This document shows positions 38,258 to 48,845 of a DNA stretch of 64,000 nt, one piece after another; within the stretch, counting starts at the first letter, position 1; the number at the start of each line of letters is the position of its first letter. The stretch comes from Candidatus Thiodiazotropha sp. (ex Codakia rugifera) (GTDB taxonomy: Bacteria; Pseudomonadota; Gammaproteobacteria; Chromatiales; Chromatiaceae). The notes beneath the pieces are model-generated. The model was not told the origin of the DNA, did not search any database, and worked only from the letters and a program-made list of their open reading frames with translations. The position numbers and the translations under genes are program-made. The DNA lies in NCBI GenBank assembly GCA_025656675.1, contig JAHXHN010000001.1, forward strand, positions 277,501-341,500, in the 5' to 3' direction.

Positions 38258-39696
38258 TGTTCAGTACCCCCAACGATCAGCTCATCTACCTTCAGGGTCG
38301 GCTGTCCAACCCCCACAGGTACACTTTGTCCCTCCTTACCGCATACACCAACGCCTGCATCCAGTTTCAAGTCATTCCCAACCATGCTCACTTTGGTCAT
38401 AGCTTCAGGACCGTTACCGATCAATGTCGCTCCTTTCACCGGCCGGGTGACTTTGCCGTCCTCGATCAGGTAAGCCTCACTGGCGGAGAAGACAAAGCGA
38501 CCGGAAGTGATGTCCACCTGACCACCACCGAAATTGACTGCATAGAGCCCCTTATCCACAGAAGCAATGATCTCCTCCGGCACATGTTCACCTGGCAACA
38601 TATAGGTGTTGGTCATGCGTGGCATCGGCAGGTGTGCATAGGATTCACGCCGGCCATTACCGGTCGAAGCAACCTTCATCAACCGGGCATTATGTTTATC
38701 CTGCATATAACCCTTGAGGATACCTTTTTCGATCAGCACCGTATTCTGACTTGATGTCCCTTCATCATCGATATTCAGGGAACCACGACGTCCTGGCAGG
38801 GTGCCATCATCCACGACTGTGCAGCATGTGGCGGCCACCTGCTCACCCATCCGTCCGCTAAATGCGGATGTGCCCTTGCGGTTGAAGTCCCCCTCCAAAC
38901 CATGGCCTACAGCCTCATGCAGTAGTACACCGGGCCAGCCTGGGCCGAGTACCACCGGCATTGCACCGGCCGGAGCATCCACTGCTTCCAGATTCACTAG
39001 TGCCTGTCTGACTGCTTCGCGCGCATAACCCAAAGCACGATCTTCCTGAAGAAAATAGTCAAAATTCTCCCGTGCACCACCACCACTGCTTCCCTGCTCA
39101 CGCCGTGAGCCCTGCTCGACAATGACATGGACATTGAGCCTTATCAGCGGTCGTACATCGGCATTGAGGGTACCATCGATGGCAGCCACAAGGATCACAT
39201 CATGGGCACCAACCAGACTGACGATCACCTGTTTTACACGGGAATCCTGCTGACGGGCTTCGTTATCGACCCGTCTCAGCAGATCGATCTTCTCTATTTC
39301 GCTCAGGCTGGGTAGAGGATTGACTGGGGCGTAGAGTTGGCGGGACACCGGCATGCCGGCTATATGCACTGACTGGTCAGCCCCACTGCGAGCGATAGCG
39401 CGGGCGGCCCGCGCTGCTTCCTGCAAAGTAGGCAGTTGCAACTCATCCGAGTAGGCAAAACCGGTCTTTTCCCCACTGATTACACGTATCCCTGCGCCCT
39501 GCTCAATATTGTGTGCCCCCTCCTTGATAATGCCATCCTCCAGTACCCATGATTCGAGTCTGCTTGACTGGAAATAGAGATCGGCAGCATCGACCCCGCT
39601 GCCGGTTAGCTCACCGAGCATGCGGTCGAGATCCTGTTCCACCAACCCCACAGGGGCTAAGATCGTCTCTTGTGCAATTTGAATCAGATCAGACAT
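38254..39696 (-). CDS. tldD: Zinc metalloprotease TldD
   Basis: TldD is the catalytic half of the TldD/TldE peptidase (480 residues). The zinc site [12 protein letters not shown] (HExxxH) is intact, and [10 protein letters not shown] gives the family context. Also visible are the N-terminal [16 protein letters not shown] and the C-terminal [16 protein letters not shown] segments. The stop overlaps the pmbA start by 4 bases, which would help balanced synthesis of the two subunits. The gene follows the nitrilase gene in the order yhdP-nitrilase-tldD known from many gammaproteobacteria. Confidence 0.95.
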   Translation of the reverse strand: MSDLIQIAQETILAPVGLVEQDLDRMLGELTGSGVDAADLYFQSSRLESWVLEDGIIKEGAHNIEQGAGIRVISGEKTGFAYSDELQLPTLQEAARAARAIARSGADQSVHIAGMPVSRQLYAPVNPLPSLSEIEKIDLLRRVDNEARQQDSRVKQVIVSLVGAHDVILVAAIDGTLNADVRPLIRLNVHVIVEQGSRREQGSSGGGARENFDYFLQEDRALGYAREAVRQALVNLEAVDAPAGAMPVVLGPGWPGVLLHEAVGHGLEGDFNRKGTSAFSGRMGEQVAATCCTVVDDGTLPGRRGSLNIDDEGTSSQNTVLIEKGILKGYMQDKHNARLMKVASTGNGRRESYAHLPMPRMTNTYMLPGEHVPEEIIASVDKGLYAVNFGGGQVDITSGRFVFSASEAYLIEDGKVTRPVKGATLIGNGPEAMTKVSMVGNDLKLDAGVGVCGKEGQSVPVGVGQPTLKVDELIVGGTEQ

Positions 39697-39755
39697 GATT
39701 TTCCAAGCCGAAACGGCTGAATAGCTAGAAAAGAATAAAACGGTAGCGAGGACCC

Positions 39756-40577
39756 TTATAACCGCCGGTGATCGATGGTTGGAAAGGTACGGCGTATGGT
39801 TTGCTGATACTCCCGGTCAAGTTCCACACTGACAAATCCAGTGCCTCTGGGCACTTGGGACAGTACGGTACCCCAGGGATCTACGATCATACTGTGACCA
39901 TGGGTCTCGCGACCACTGATGTGATAGCCACCCTGGGCGGCAGCAATGACAAAAGCAAGGTTCTCTATCGCCCGGGCTCTCACCAGGGTCTCCCAGTGCG
40001 CTTTGCCGGTCATTGCAGTAAAGGATGCGGGTACCACAAAAATCTCGGCTCCTTTGTCCTGCAACTGACGAAATAGTTCAGGAAAACGCAGATCATAGCA
40101 GATGGCCACGCCGAGATGACCGAATGGGGTATCAACCACCACCAGTTCATCACCCGGCTCGATGGTGTTAGATTCCACATAACGCTCGTCCGTCTCCACT
40201 AAATGAACATCGAACAGGTGTATCTTGTCGTAACGAGCCACCTGTTTGCCATTGCTGTCTATGATCAGGCAGGCTGCTCGCACTTTACTGCCCTGGCTGG
40301 CACGCAGGGGGATGGTACCACCCACCAACCAGACACCATATCGTTTCGCCATCCGGCTAAGGAAATCTTGTAATGGGCCATCCCCGACATCTTCGCAAAG
40401 GGTCAACATGTCCCGGTCGTGCTCCCCTTTGAAGGCGAAGTTCTCAGGTAACACCACCAAACCTGCCCCTGAATCGGCGGCTCCACTGATCAGCCGCTCC
40501 GCTTCCAGGAGGTTGGCGCTGACATTCGGGCTGGATGCCATCTGAACAGCTGCAACTTTATTGTTTTTACCACTCAT
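39756..40577 (-). CDS. Carbon-nitrogen hydrolase, Nit1/deaminated glutathione amidase-like
   Basis: This is a 273-residue member of the nitrilase superfamily. The catalytic triad is Glu45 (LPENF), Lys118 (YDKIHLFD) and Cys160 ([14 protein letters not shown]). The sequence resembles Nit1-type amidases, which hydrolyse deaminated glutathione formed by transaminase side reactions. It sits between yhdP and tldD in an order conserved in gammaproteobacteria. Substrate assignment rests on family similarity; other small amides are possible. Confidence 0.87.
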   Translation of the reverse strand: MSGKNNKVAAVQMASSPNVSANLLEAERLISGAADSGAGLVVLPENFAFKGEHDRDMLTLCEDVGDGPLQDFLSRMAKRYGVWLVGGTIPLRASQGSKVRAACLIIDSNGKQVARYDKIHLFDVHLVETDERYVESNTIEPGDELVVVDTPFGHLGVAICYDLRFPELFRQLQDKGAEIFVVPASFTAMTGKAHWETLVRARAIENLAFVIAAAQGGYHISGRETHGHSMIVDPWGTVLSQVPRGTGFVSVELDREYQQTIRRTFPTIDHRRL

Positions 40578-40734
40578 CTGAAGAATCTACCGTCAATACC
40601 CTACAATCTAAAGCAAGAGAATAGCATCATGAAGCTTGGTGCCGCCAGAGAGGCGTGTCCCTATCTGCTGGATTATTCAGGCTTTCTACCGCCTAATGGT
40701 TGTGGAATTCACCTGTTGCCAAAAGATTCACACA

Positions 40735-43700
40735 TCAATCTCCTGGCATCTCCGGCATCAATGCCTCTCCCTTGGCTTCTTCTTCGCTCCGTTCAGCCTG
40801 ATTGAATTGGGGGTCATCCCAACTACCGCTTACCTCATAAGTACGCATTGCGATACGGTCGAAAAGCTTACCAAACAGTTTCTGGGTAATGGCCAATGCC
40901 ACACCTGCTGTTGGATCGATGGCCAAAGCACCTACCAGGGGTAGTGTGGCACTGACATTGGGTGTAACGACAACCTTCTGATCATAAGTACGACTCGCCA
41001 GTCCGGTGCGACCACGCACATCGATGACTGCCGCAGTACTTTTCATTACCAAGTCCGAGGTATAGGCATCACCATCATTCAGGGTAAAGTTGCCTTCGAT
41101 CGTGTCAAATGCCAACCCTTTGGAAAAGAGATCCGAAAAGTCGAGTGCCAAGCGCTTACCCAAGGCGTTCAAACTGAAAAGTCCGATCAATCGCCCAACT
41201 CCGGGGTCGACGTTATTGACCTGTCCTTTGCCCACATTCAACCAGATGCTACCAAACAGCTTCTCGGCCCCCATTTCCAGTGGAGAAGAGGGCCAATAGA
41301 GCTCAGCCTTAACGTCTGTGGGGGCTTCCTCTATCCCACTCGTAAGACCCAGTGTATGCTGTAGTTCACCCAGACTATCCGTATGCAGTTTCAGATTCAG
41401 TGAGGTACTGTGTCCTTTTGTTGTCAGCCGCCAGTAACCCTGTCCTGAAAGGTCCATAGCATCACCAACAAGTGTCAGATTGTCAACGGTGATACCATCC
41501 GCCTCCTTGCTCCAGGTAATGTTGCCCTTACCCATTGGATTTTCGTTGATATAGAGTTTTTCAACCGAAAGATTGAGTGCGGGTACCGCTCTGGGATCGA
41601 GATCCGGAGCCACCTTATCCTTTGCCTCCTGACCGGTAATGGCACCAGCCAACTCTTTGAGATTCAGCTTGATAAAATCAAAGCGACCCAATATGGGACG
41701 TTGGCTTAGATCACCCGGTACCTGCATCATTCCTTGAGCCGTCTCGGAGGTTAGGTTTACCCGATAGCCATCGGCATAGTTTTTATAGGTGAATCGGCTA
41801 CCAGGGCAGGCTGTACCAAGCACAGTAAGCTGATCGACCAGCAGATCCATCTCAATGACAGGGGGCCCATCCTTTCCCGCGGCAGCCTGACTGCCAACCC
41901 AGGTAATCCAACTGTCTGCATTCAATGCCTCGAGGTGGCCGCTTAAATGAAATCCCTCGATGCCATCCAGAGAGAGTGACTCCTGGTCGAAACCGATGGC
42001 AGCGATCCACGGCTTATCCTCCGCCTCGTAAAAGCGAGACAGCGCATGGGTCCGATCGGCATATCGAATTCTTAGTTCGGTTGTCTTGTCACTGCGAAAA
42101 TCGGTCCCCAAAACAAGCTTCCGTTTCTCGTCTGAAGACTTACCCAGGGGAGCAGGCATATGGATTGACACCCCTTGCAGGTCTGACATCAGGTTTAATC
42201 TGACTGGCACTCGACTGGGATGGTGGGCGATCTTGACCTCAACATCCCCCTCACCTATTCCACTAAAATGTTCTAGTCTCCAATCGGGGAATTGCTGTTG
42301 CAAACGTTCCAGATTAAGGGGTATATGTGCAGTAAGACGTGTCCACTGATTGCCATCGTGCTCATATGGCACCACATTCAAAACGATACTATCACCCAGA
42401 AGCCTGGCCTTCAGGCCCTCGGCTTTCACCGCTGACTGATTGAATTGAAGCCGGCCCGTTAGGCGATCAACCTTCAGGTCGGCCTGTTTGATTGTGAGGG
42501 CGGCCTTATCGAAGCTGATCGTTCCATCTATTTTCAACCGATCCCGCTGTTGCAGAGGAATGGTCAGATCGACCGATGTTTGGGTTTGACCATCAACTTT
42601 TACAGCATCGACAAAGGGATGAAAATCATCGCTCAGCGGTGTATCCCCCAAGATCGCCATCAGGTCCTGAAACGGCCCTGTAGCAGCGCCTTGTATCTTT
42701 ACTGGTGATGTACCTTTGAGCTGTTCTATCTCAATCGCAACATCCTTCAATTGACTATTGAGCAACATACCCTCTTGAAGCTTTACCTGCAGACCATTAT
42801 TGATGAAATGGACTTCAGCTATCCCATCCACCAATTGAGGCCACTCCGGCATATAGTCGAGTATAAGGTCCTCAACCCCAAACCAGACTTCGAAACGGCC
42901 CTGGTGCTGGTGAAAAGGAAACTCGCTGATTGGACCGTATAGCAGGAAGCTGCCGGAGTTTACATAACCACTTACGACCGACTTATCCAGCCAGCTGACG
43001 AGTTGGTCCGGCATGATTCCGACAGGAAGATAATCACTCTTGCGAGATCCATCAGCCTCCCAGAAATCAGATTGGATATCGATAAACAGATCTTTGCCGG
43101 ATATGGGGATTTGCAGGTCGATTCTGGAGAGTGTCTGTACATCCCGGGTACTCATCTGCATATGGTCAGTTTGCAAATGGAGTCCCGACTTAAGATCAAA
43201 ATTCCATAAAAAATCACCTCTTGCCTGGCTGGCCTGGAGAGGACGTCGAAACAGCTGCGGGAAATCGACCATCAGATCGCTACTGTCAATTTTCAACCAG
43301 CCCCCCGCCTGGTTGCCGTCAAAAGCAAGTTTCAATCCCTGCAAACCGGGTACATTCTCCCAGGGCCGATTGGAGTAGCCATCGACCTCACCACTCAACT
43401 GCCATTTAATTTCACCCACTTCAGGTTGTCGCAAAGTGAAGTCCAGGTGGGTCAGCAGGCCCTGTGGTGAGAGACCGTTAAGCGCAGCATGCAAATCAGG
43501 GTCGGGTAATTGCAATATAGACAAAAAGTCATGGATCTCCTTTAGGGATAGGTTATCGGCCTGTAGATGAAAATTTTTCTCATCAGTCGGGGTTACCTGC
43601 CAGGCAATATTCAACTGTTCAGTGGGCCATCTTCCATAAGCCTGCTGTACCACGAGTTGCTCCAGATCGAGCAACCACCCACCATCCTGATTTCGCCAAT

Positions 43701-44643
43701 CGAGCCTGCCGGAAAGTTGTTCAAGCATGAAGGGGGCTGACTGTCCGGGTCCAGTGATGCTTAGATCACCCAACTCACTGAAACCCTGAAGCTGTTGTAG
43801 CTTCCCCTGCTTCAGATCACCCCAGAGTTCAACCTGCAGGGTGCCCTTATCAACACGGTAGCCTGCCGGTAACCACTCAGCCAGACGTCCTCCCAACACC
43901 AGGTCTTCACTCTTGATATAGAATTCACCACTCATCGCCAATGAGGCTTTATCCGGCTGGTGCAGATTGGCAATCAGGCGTATCCCCTCTTTCCCCTCTT
44001 GTCCTATTCGACTACTCATTGCGAGTTGATGACTCAAACCATCATTGAGAAGATCAACAGTCACACCCGAGAGCCTGAGTGGAGGTCGATCAGGTATCGC
44101 ACTTTTGAGATGGATTTCCGTATCGAATAGACGCAGATGATTTTGACCTAACAAGATGGCGGCAACAGCCCCCGGGTTCCCCTGACTGCCACCAGCAGAG
44201 GACCCCAATCCCCCGTCACTCCCCCCTCCAAGACCCTGCAGGGCAACAGAACCGTCGGAAAACCGTTCCAGCTTTAGTTTGGTACCGATCACTCTGGCTC
44301 TTCCCAGCTTAAGCTGACCGGAGAATAGGCTCCTCAACAATTGGATATCGACAAACACTTCCGGCGCGAACAGCAGTGGTTCCGCATTTTGTTCATCGAG
44401 CACACTGACATCAGTAAATTTCAGTGCAAGGTGGACACCCTTCAGTTGGGCCTGCATGGCAGCGATATTCAGTGTAAGCCCGGCAGTCTCTTCCGCTACC
44501 TGCTCGATCTCCCTTCGGTAGGGGTCGAGATCTATCACCGGTAGCAGCATTCTCAGTCCAGTGACAAAAACCGCCAAAATGATCACCATCCATGCCAGGA
44601 TTTGCCAGAATTTGGCATGGATGTATTTTGCAGCGGTCAACAT
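40735..44643 (-). CDS. yhdP: YhdP family AsmA-like protein (lipid transport between membranes)
   Basis: This is a very large envelope protein of 1302 residues. An N-terminal membrane anchor (ILAWMVIILAVFVTGLRMLLP, about 14-34) is followed by a long beta-rich periplasmic region and the C-terminal AsmA-like domain (VNNVDPGVGRLIGLFSLNALGKRL). In E. coli, YhdP with TamB and YdbH carries phospholipids to the outer membrane across a bridge-like groove. The length is close to that of E. coli YhdP. It follows rng by 25 bases in a leftward cluster. A glycine/serine-rich stretch near residues 140-155 is a low-complexity insert. Confidence 0.92.
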   Translation of the reverse strand: MLTAAKYIHAKFWQILAWMVIILAVFVTGLRMLLPVIDLDPYRREIEQVAEETAGLTLNIAAMQAQLKGVHLALKFTDVSVLDEQNAEPLLFAPEVFVDIQLLRSLFSGQLKLGRARVIGTKLKLERFSDGSVALQGLGGGSDGGLGSSAGGSQGNPGAVAAILLGQNHLRLFDTEIHLKSAIPDRPPLRLSGVTVDLLNDGLSHQLAMSSRIGQEGKEGIRLIANLHQPDKASLAMSGEFYIKSEDLVLGGRLAEWLPAGYRVDKGTLQVELWGDLKQGKLQQLQGFSELGDLSITGPGQSAPFMLEQLSGRLDWRNQDGGWLLDLEQLVVQQAYGRWPTEQLNIAWQVTPTDEKNFHLQADNLSLKEIHDFLSILQLPDPDLHAALNGLSPQGLLTHLDFTLRQPEVGEIKWQLSGEVDGYSNRPWENVPGLQGLKLAFDGNQAGGWLKIDSSDLMVDFPQLFRRPLQASQARGDFLWNFDLKSGLHLQTDHMQMSTRDVQTLSRIDLQIPISGKDLFIDIQSDFWEADGSRKSDYLPVGIMPDQLVSWLDKSVVSGYVNSGSFLLYGPISEFPFHQHQGRFEVWFGVEDLILDYMPEWPQLVDGIAEVHFINNGLQVKLQEGMLLNSQLKDVAIEIEQLKGTSPVKIQGAATGPFQDLMAILGDTPLSDDFHPFVDAVKVDGQTQTSVDLTIPLQQRDRLKIDGTISFDKAALTIKQADLKVDRLTGRLQFNQSAVKAEGLKARLLGDSIVLNVVPYEHDGNQWTRLTAHIPLNLERLQQQFPDWRLEHFSGIGEGDVEVKIAHHPSRVPVRLNLMSDLQGVSIHMPAPLGKSSDEKRKLVLGTDFRSDKTTELRIRYADRTHALSRFYEAEDKPWIAAIGFDQESLSLDGIEGFHLSGHLEALNADSWITWVGSQAAAGKDGPPVIEMDLLVDQLTVLGTACPGSRFTYKNYADGYRVNLTSETAQGMMQVPGDLSQRPILGRFDFIKLNLKELAGAITGQEAKDKVAPDLDPRAVPALNLSVEKLYINENPMGKGNITWSKEADGITVDNLTLVGDAMDLSGQGYWRLTTKGHSTSLNLKLHTDSLGELQHTLGLTSGIEEAPTDVKAELYWPSSPLEMGAEKLFGSIWLNVGKGQVNNVDPGVGRLIGLFSLNALGKRLALDFSDLFSKGLAFDTIEGNFTLNDGDAYTSDLVMKSTAAVIDVRGRTGLASRTYDQKVVVTPNVSATLPLVGALAIDPTAGVALAITQKLFGKLFDRIAMRTYEVSGSWDDPQFNQAERSEEEAKGEALMPEMPGD

Positions 44644-44668
44644 GAGATGAAAGGACGTGGCGGCAAAA

Positions 44669-46123
44669 TCAGACCAGCACTACATCGTAGTGTTCTTGGC
44701 TGTAGAGCATTTCCGCTTGCAGCTTGATGGGGTGCCCTGTGAACTGTTCCAACTCAGCCAAATGGGTAGACTCCTCATCCAACAGGCGATCGATCACCTC
44801 TTGTGAGGCGAGCACCAGTAAGGACTCCACATCGAACTGTCTGGACTCGCGCAGAATCTCCCTGAAGATCTCATAGCAGGTCGTCTCTGCAGTCTTCATG
44901 GATCCACGGCCACTGCAGCAAGGACAGGGCTCACATAAAATATGCTCAAGGGATTCACGAATACGCTTGCGGGTCATCTCAACGAGCCCCAGGGAGGAGA
45001 CCTCAGTGATATGGGTTCTGGCATGATCGTGAGCCAAACATTTCTCAAGTGCACGCAGTACCTGGCGACGATGTTCCGGATCGAGCATGTCGATAAAATC
45101 AATGATAATGATGCCCCCCAGATTGCGCAGACGCAGTTGCCGACAGATAGCCTGCGCCGCTTCCAGGTTGGTCTTGAAAATTGTCTCCTCTAAATTCCGA
45201 TGTCCGACGAAGGCCCCGGTGTTGACATCAATAGTGGTCATAGCCTCTGTCTGATCGATTATCAGGTGGCCACCCGATTTGAGCTGTACCTTGCGCTCCA
45301 GAGCCTTCTGAATCTCATCTTCGACACCATACAGATCAAACAATGGCCGCTCACCGGGGTAGTATTCGATGCGGTGTTTGATGTCAGGGATAAATTTCTG
45401 GGCAAAGGTGATCGCTTTTTGATGGGATTCCTTGGAATCGATGCGTACCTTCTCCACATCGGGTCCGACCAGATCCCGTAACGAACGCAACGGCAATGAC
45501 AGATCTTCGTGGATCAGTTCGATCCCATCGGTCAATTTACTCCGTTCCTGTATTGAGGCCCACAGGCGCGCTAAAAAGCGCATATCCGCCTTCAGCGATG
45601 GCTCATCCACACCCTCTGCAGCAGTACGGGCAATATAACCCCCTGAAATATCTCCGGCTTCCGCCACCTGATTCAATAGCTCACGCAGCCGTTGACGTTC
45701 ATCCTCAGCTTCGATTCTTTGGGAAATACCCATATTGCCCAACGAAGGCATGAACACCAGATGTCGAGAAGGGATTGAGATATTGGTGGTCAACCGGGCA
45801 CCCTTGGTGCCAATCGGATCCTTCAGAACCTGCACAATGACGTACTCGCCCTCATGCAATAGCTCATAGATATTATCTGTGTTCGGTTTATCGGTTGACT
45901 CACCAATATCGGAAACATGCAGAAAAGCCGCCCTTTCTAGACCAATATCGACAAAGGCCGCCTGCATTCCAGGCAGAACCCGACAGACTTTTCCCTTATA
46001 GACATTACCCACCAATCCACGCTTGCTGTAGCGTTCGATGATAATTTCTTGAACCGCACCGTTTTCGATGACGGCCACACGGGTTTCCGGCGGTGTCACA
46101 TTAATTAAGATCTCTTCACTCAT
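44669..46123 (-). CDS. rng: Ribonuclease G
   Basis: RNase G processes the 5' end of 16S rRNA and helps decay some mRNAs (484 residues, the usual length). An S1-like RNA-binding domain lies at about residues 38-125. The catalytic magnesium-binding aspartates are in TIDVNTGAFVG and IIIDFIDMLDPEHR. The zinc-link CPCCSGRG, which joins dimers in the RNase E/G family, is present. It lacks the long C-terminal scaffold of RNase E. It lies 3 bases downstream of maf and precedes yhdP. Confidence 0.95.
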   Translation of the reverse strand: MSEEILINVTPPETRVAVIENGAVQEIIIERYSKRGLVGNVYKGKVCRVLPGMQAAFVDIGLERAAFLHVSDIGESTDKPNTDNIYELLHEGEYVIVQVLKDPIGTKGARLTTNISIPSRHLVFMPSLGNMGISQRIEAEDERQRLRELLNQVAEAGDISGGYIARTAAEGVDEPSLKADMRFLARLWASIQERSKLTDGIELIHEDLSLPLRSLRDLVGPDVEKVRIDSKESHQKAITFAQKFIPDIKHRIEYYPGERPLFDLYGVEDEIQKALERKVQLKSGGHLIIDQTEAMTTIDVNTGAFVGHRNLEETIFKTNLEAAQAICRQLRLRNLGGIIIIDFIDMLDPEHRRQVLRALEKCLAHDHARTHITEVSSLGLVEMTRKRIRESLEHILCEPCPCCSGRGSMKTAETTCYEIFREILRESRQFDVESLLVLASQEVIDRLLDEESTHLAELEQFTGHPIKLQAEMLYSQEHYDVVLV

Positions 46124-46126
46124 ACA

Positions 46127-46768
46127 TCAATCATGCTCTTTTTTTTCATTATCAACAGAAACCATTGATAGTTCGATGCCAGTCCGACGGAGTAATTCCG
46201 CAGTTTCGAACAATGGCAGTCCCATCACACCTGAATAGCTGCCCTGTAAAGACTTGATAAATTGGGCGCCAAGTCCCTGTATGGCATACCCCCCGGCTTT
46301 ATCAGCCGGTTCTCCCGTTGCCCAATAGGCCTCGATTTCAGTCTCGCTCATGATGCGAAAAGTAACATGACTGAGGCAGAGACCGGTCTCGATCCTCTGC
46401 AAACCCAGTGCTACTGCCGTGTAGACTTCATGTGTCCTGCCTGAGAGTTGTCTGAGCATCGATAGCCCCATCTCTCTGTTTTTCGGCTTTCCCATCACCA
46501 CACCACCGACAACCACTGTGGTATCAGCGGCCAATACCGGTAATTGATTAATGCCTGATGTCAGCTGGATGCCCACATGAGCCTTTTCCCTGGCCAAACG
46601 CAGCACATAGGCCTTGGGCTGCTCACCCGGTAGCAGCCCCTCGTCCACCTCGACATCGACCAGCGAATAGCTGACACCGATCTGCCGCAGCAGTTCTCGC
46701 CTGCGCGGCGAACGGGAAGCCAGATAGATAACTGGATCCTCCTTCACAACGAACGCTTCCCTCTGCAT
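46127..46768 (-). CDS. maf: Maf family nucleoside triphosphate pyrophosphatase (YhdE-like)
   Basis: This enzyme hydrolyses dTTP/UTP or modified nucleotides to monophosphates and is thought to act in house-cleaning (213 residues). The N-terminal YLASRSPRRRELL motif, the LAADTTVVVGG segment, SGRTHEVYTAVAL and DKAGGYAIQGLG are all family-specific. The gene is followed by rng at 3 bases and preceded by rlmH, a conserved gammaproteobacterial arrangement. The first ten residues are non-conserved, so a slightly later start is possible. Confidence 0.92.
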   Translation of the reverse strand: MQREAFVVKEDPVIYLASRSPRRRELLRQIGVSYSLVDVEVDEGLLPGEQPKAYVLRLAREKAHVGIQLTSGINQLPVLAADTTVVVGGVVMGKPKNREMGLSMLRQLSGRTHEVYTAVALGLQRIETGLCLSHVTFRIMSETEIEAYWATGEPADKAGGYAIQGLGAQFIKSLQGSYSGVMGLPLFETAELLRRTGIELSMVSVDNEKKEHD

Positions 46769-46813
46769 GTCATCCTTTTTTTCTTTTTTTACGTTAACGC
46801 ATTGGGTCGGGGT

Positions 46814-47287
46814 TTAACCAGCCCTGTGATAGGGATGATTACGCAACAGACTCCAGGCCCGATAGAGCTGCTCGGCAACCACTACCCTTACCAATGGATG
46901 GGGTAGTGTCAGCGGCGAGAGAGACCAACGTCCCTGCGCCTTCTGCAGACAATCGGCTGCCAATCCCTCAGGACCACCCACCAACATCGCAAGATCCCTG
47001 CCATCCGCCATCCAGGTCTCAAGTTTGGCGGAAAGCTGCTCCGTACTCATGGCGGTACCCGACAGATCCAGCGCCAACACCTGACACCCTTTGGGGATTG
47101 CCTTTAGCATTCGCTCGCCCTCATCCCGTACGGTTCTGGAGATGTCGGCGTTTTTACCCCGGTGACCCGGCCCTATCTCTATCAGGTGTAGTGCACATTC
47201 TGCGGGCATTCTGCGGGCATACTCCTGATATCCCTCGGCCACCCAGCCAGGCATTCGGTTTCCTACTGAAATCAGATAGATGTTCAT
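46814..47287 (-). CDS. rlmH: 23S rRNA (pseudouridine-1915-N3) methyltransferase RlmH
   Basis: RlmH methylates pseudouridine 1915 in helix 69 of 23S rRNA using S-adenosylmethionine (157 residues, close to the family norm). It belongs to the SPOUT superfamily. Key motifs are LALDLSGTAMSTEQ, the glycine-rich cofactor loop MLVGGPEGL and the C-terminal RVVVAEQLYRAWSLLRNHPYH. It is the first gene of the leftward rlmH-maf-rng-yhdP block. A 148-base gap separates it from the divergent helicase gene. Confidence 0.96.
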   Translation of the reverse strand: MNIYLISVGNRMPGWVAEGYQEYARRMPAECALHLIEIGPGHRGKNADISRTVRDEGERMLKAIPKGCQVLALDLSGTAMSTEQLSAKLETWMADGRDLAMLVGGPEGLAADCLQKAQGRWSLSPLTLPHPLVRVVVAEQLYRAWSLLRNHPYHRAG

Positions 47288-47435
47288 GCGACAGATTGTA
47301 CGGGATTGTAAACTCCGATGAGGTTTAATTTTTAGTGTTTACTTAGAGTAACCTCAAAAAAACCGGATCACCCAAGCACCTTGCGTCTCACAGGAACGTC
47401 GTAGTCAGCAATAATATACTGTATCCTTCCGCCCC

Positions 47436-48791
47436 ATGAGCGATAAACACCTGACAGACACCCGATTTTCCGATTTCGACCTCCCTGAGCAGTTGCTGTT
47501 GGGTATCCAAACGGCCGGTTTCGAATACTGCACACCCATCCAGGCAGAAACCCTGCCAATCGCCCTTGCAGGCAAGGATCTGGCCGGACAGGCACAGACA
47601 GGTACAGGCAAGACTGCCGCCTTTCTGATTGCCGTTCTCCACTATCTGATGAAAAATCCTGTCAGCGAGAAACGGAAGCCCAATCAACCTCGTACCCTAA
47701 TCGTGGCGCCAACCCGTGAGCTGGCCGTACAGATCTACAACGATGCCCAGGCCCTGACTCAGCATACCGAGTTCACCACGGCGGCAGTGTTTGGCGGTAC
47801 CGGATACGATAGACAGCGTAAGCAACTTGAAGAGGGCGTCGACATCCTCATCGGTACACCAGGCCGCCTGATCGACTACCTCAAACAGCATGTATACGAC
47901 CTGCGGGAGATACAGGTAATCGTATTGGACGAGGCCGACCGCATGTTTGATCTCGGTTTTATCAAGGACATCCGCTATATGCTGAGACGCTGCCCACCAC
48001 CGGAAAAGCGACTTGGCATGCTCTTCTCCGCCACCTTATCCTATCGGGTGAAGGAGCTCGCTTACGAGCATATGAACAATCCACAGAGCATTGAAGTGGA
48101 ACCGGAGCGGGTCACTGCCGACAAAATCACCGAAACCTGTTACATGACCGCCAACGAGGAGAAGATTCCTCTTCTGATAGGCCTGCTTAAAGATTTGGAG
48201 AATGCCCGCAGCATCGTATTCGTCAATACCAAACGGGTTGCCGACAAGGTCTGGGGCTTTCTGCAAGGCAATGGTATCGACACCGCGGTACTCTCCGGTG
48301 ATGTACCGCAAAAAAAGCGTTTAAGCCTGTTAAAGGGCTTCCAAAACGGAGAGCTTCCTGTATTGGTAGCCACCGATGTGGCGGCCCGTGGTCTCCATAT
48401 CCCCGACGTAACCCATGTCTTTAACTACGACCTGCCGGAAGATGCAGAAGACTACGTCCATCGGGTCGGTCGAACTGCCCGCGCAGGCGCCAGTGGCGAA
48501 GCGATCAGCTTTGCCTGTGAAACCTATGCATTCTCCATGCCTGACATCGAAAAATATGTGGGTCACTCAATTGCGGCACAGACCGTAACCAGTGAGCTCT
48601 TGGCAGAAATCGATCCCAAAAGCCGGGTCTATCCGGAAAAAGGCTCCCGCCAACCCCATCGAGGCAAAGATGGCCATAAAAGCCATGGTAAAGGCCACCA
48701 TCATAAGGGTCATAGATCAAAGGGTGATAACAATCCGAACCGGCGCCGTCGCCACCATGGCCCGAAACCGCCTAAGAGCAGCAGCGAATAG
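47436..48791 (+). CDS. rhlB: DEAD-box RNA helicase (RhlB-like) with basic His/Lys-rich tail
   Basis: This is an ATP-dependent RNA helicase of 451 residues. The motifs are in order: Q motif TPIQAETLP, AQTGTGKT (Walker A), PTRELA, TPGR, DEAD, SAT, then VATDVAARGLH and HRVGRTAR in the second RecA domain. The core resembles RhlB, which works with RNase E in mRNA decay, although the assignment within the RhlB/RhlE/SrmB group is not certain. The last 60 residues are low complexity and rich in histidine, lysine, arginine and glycine, suited to RNA binding. It is monocistronic or followed by the small cysteine-cluster gene 54 bases downstream. Confidence 0.88.
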   Translation: MSDKHLTDTRFSDFDLPEQLLLGIQTAGFEYCTPIQAETLPIALAGKDLAGQAQTGTGKTAAFLIAVLHYLMKNPVSEKRKPNQPRTLIVAPTRELAVQIYNDAQALTQHTEFTTAAVFGGTGYDRQRKQLEEGVDILIGTPGRLIDYLKQHVYDLREIQVIVLDEADRMFDLGFIKDIRYMLRRCPPPEKRLGMLFSATLSYRVKELAYEHMNNPQSIEVEPERVTADKITETCYMTANEEKIPLLIGLLKDLENARSIVFVNTKRVADKVWGFLQGNGIDTAVLSGDVPQKKRLSLLKGFQNGELPVLVATDVAARGLHIPDVTHVFNYDLPEDAEDYVHRVGRTARAGASGEAISFACETYAFSMPDIEKYVGHSIAAQTVTSELLAEIDPKSRVYPEKGSRQPHRGKDGHKSHGKGHHHKGHRSKGDNNPNRRRRHHGPKPPKSSSE

Positions 48792-48845
48792 GGTAAGGAC
48801 TTGCCGAATTAGCACGTCTGTTTAGTTTTTGAACGAGTTTTGAGC

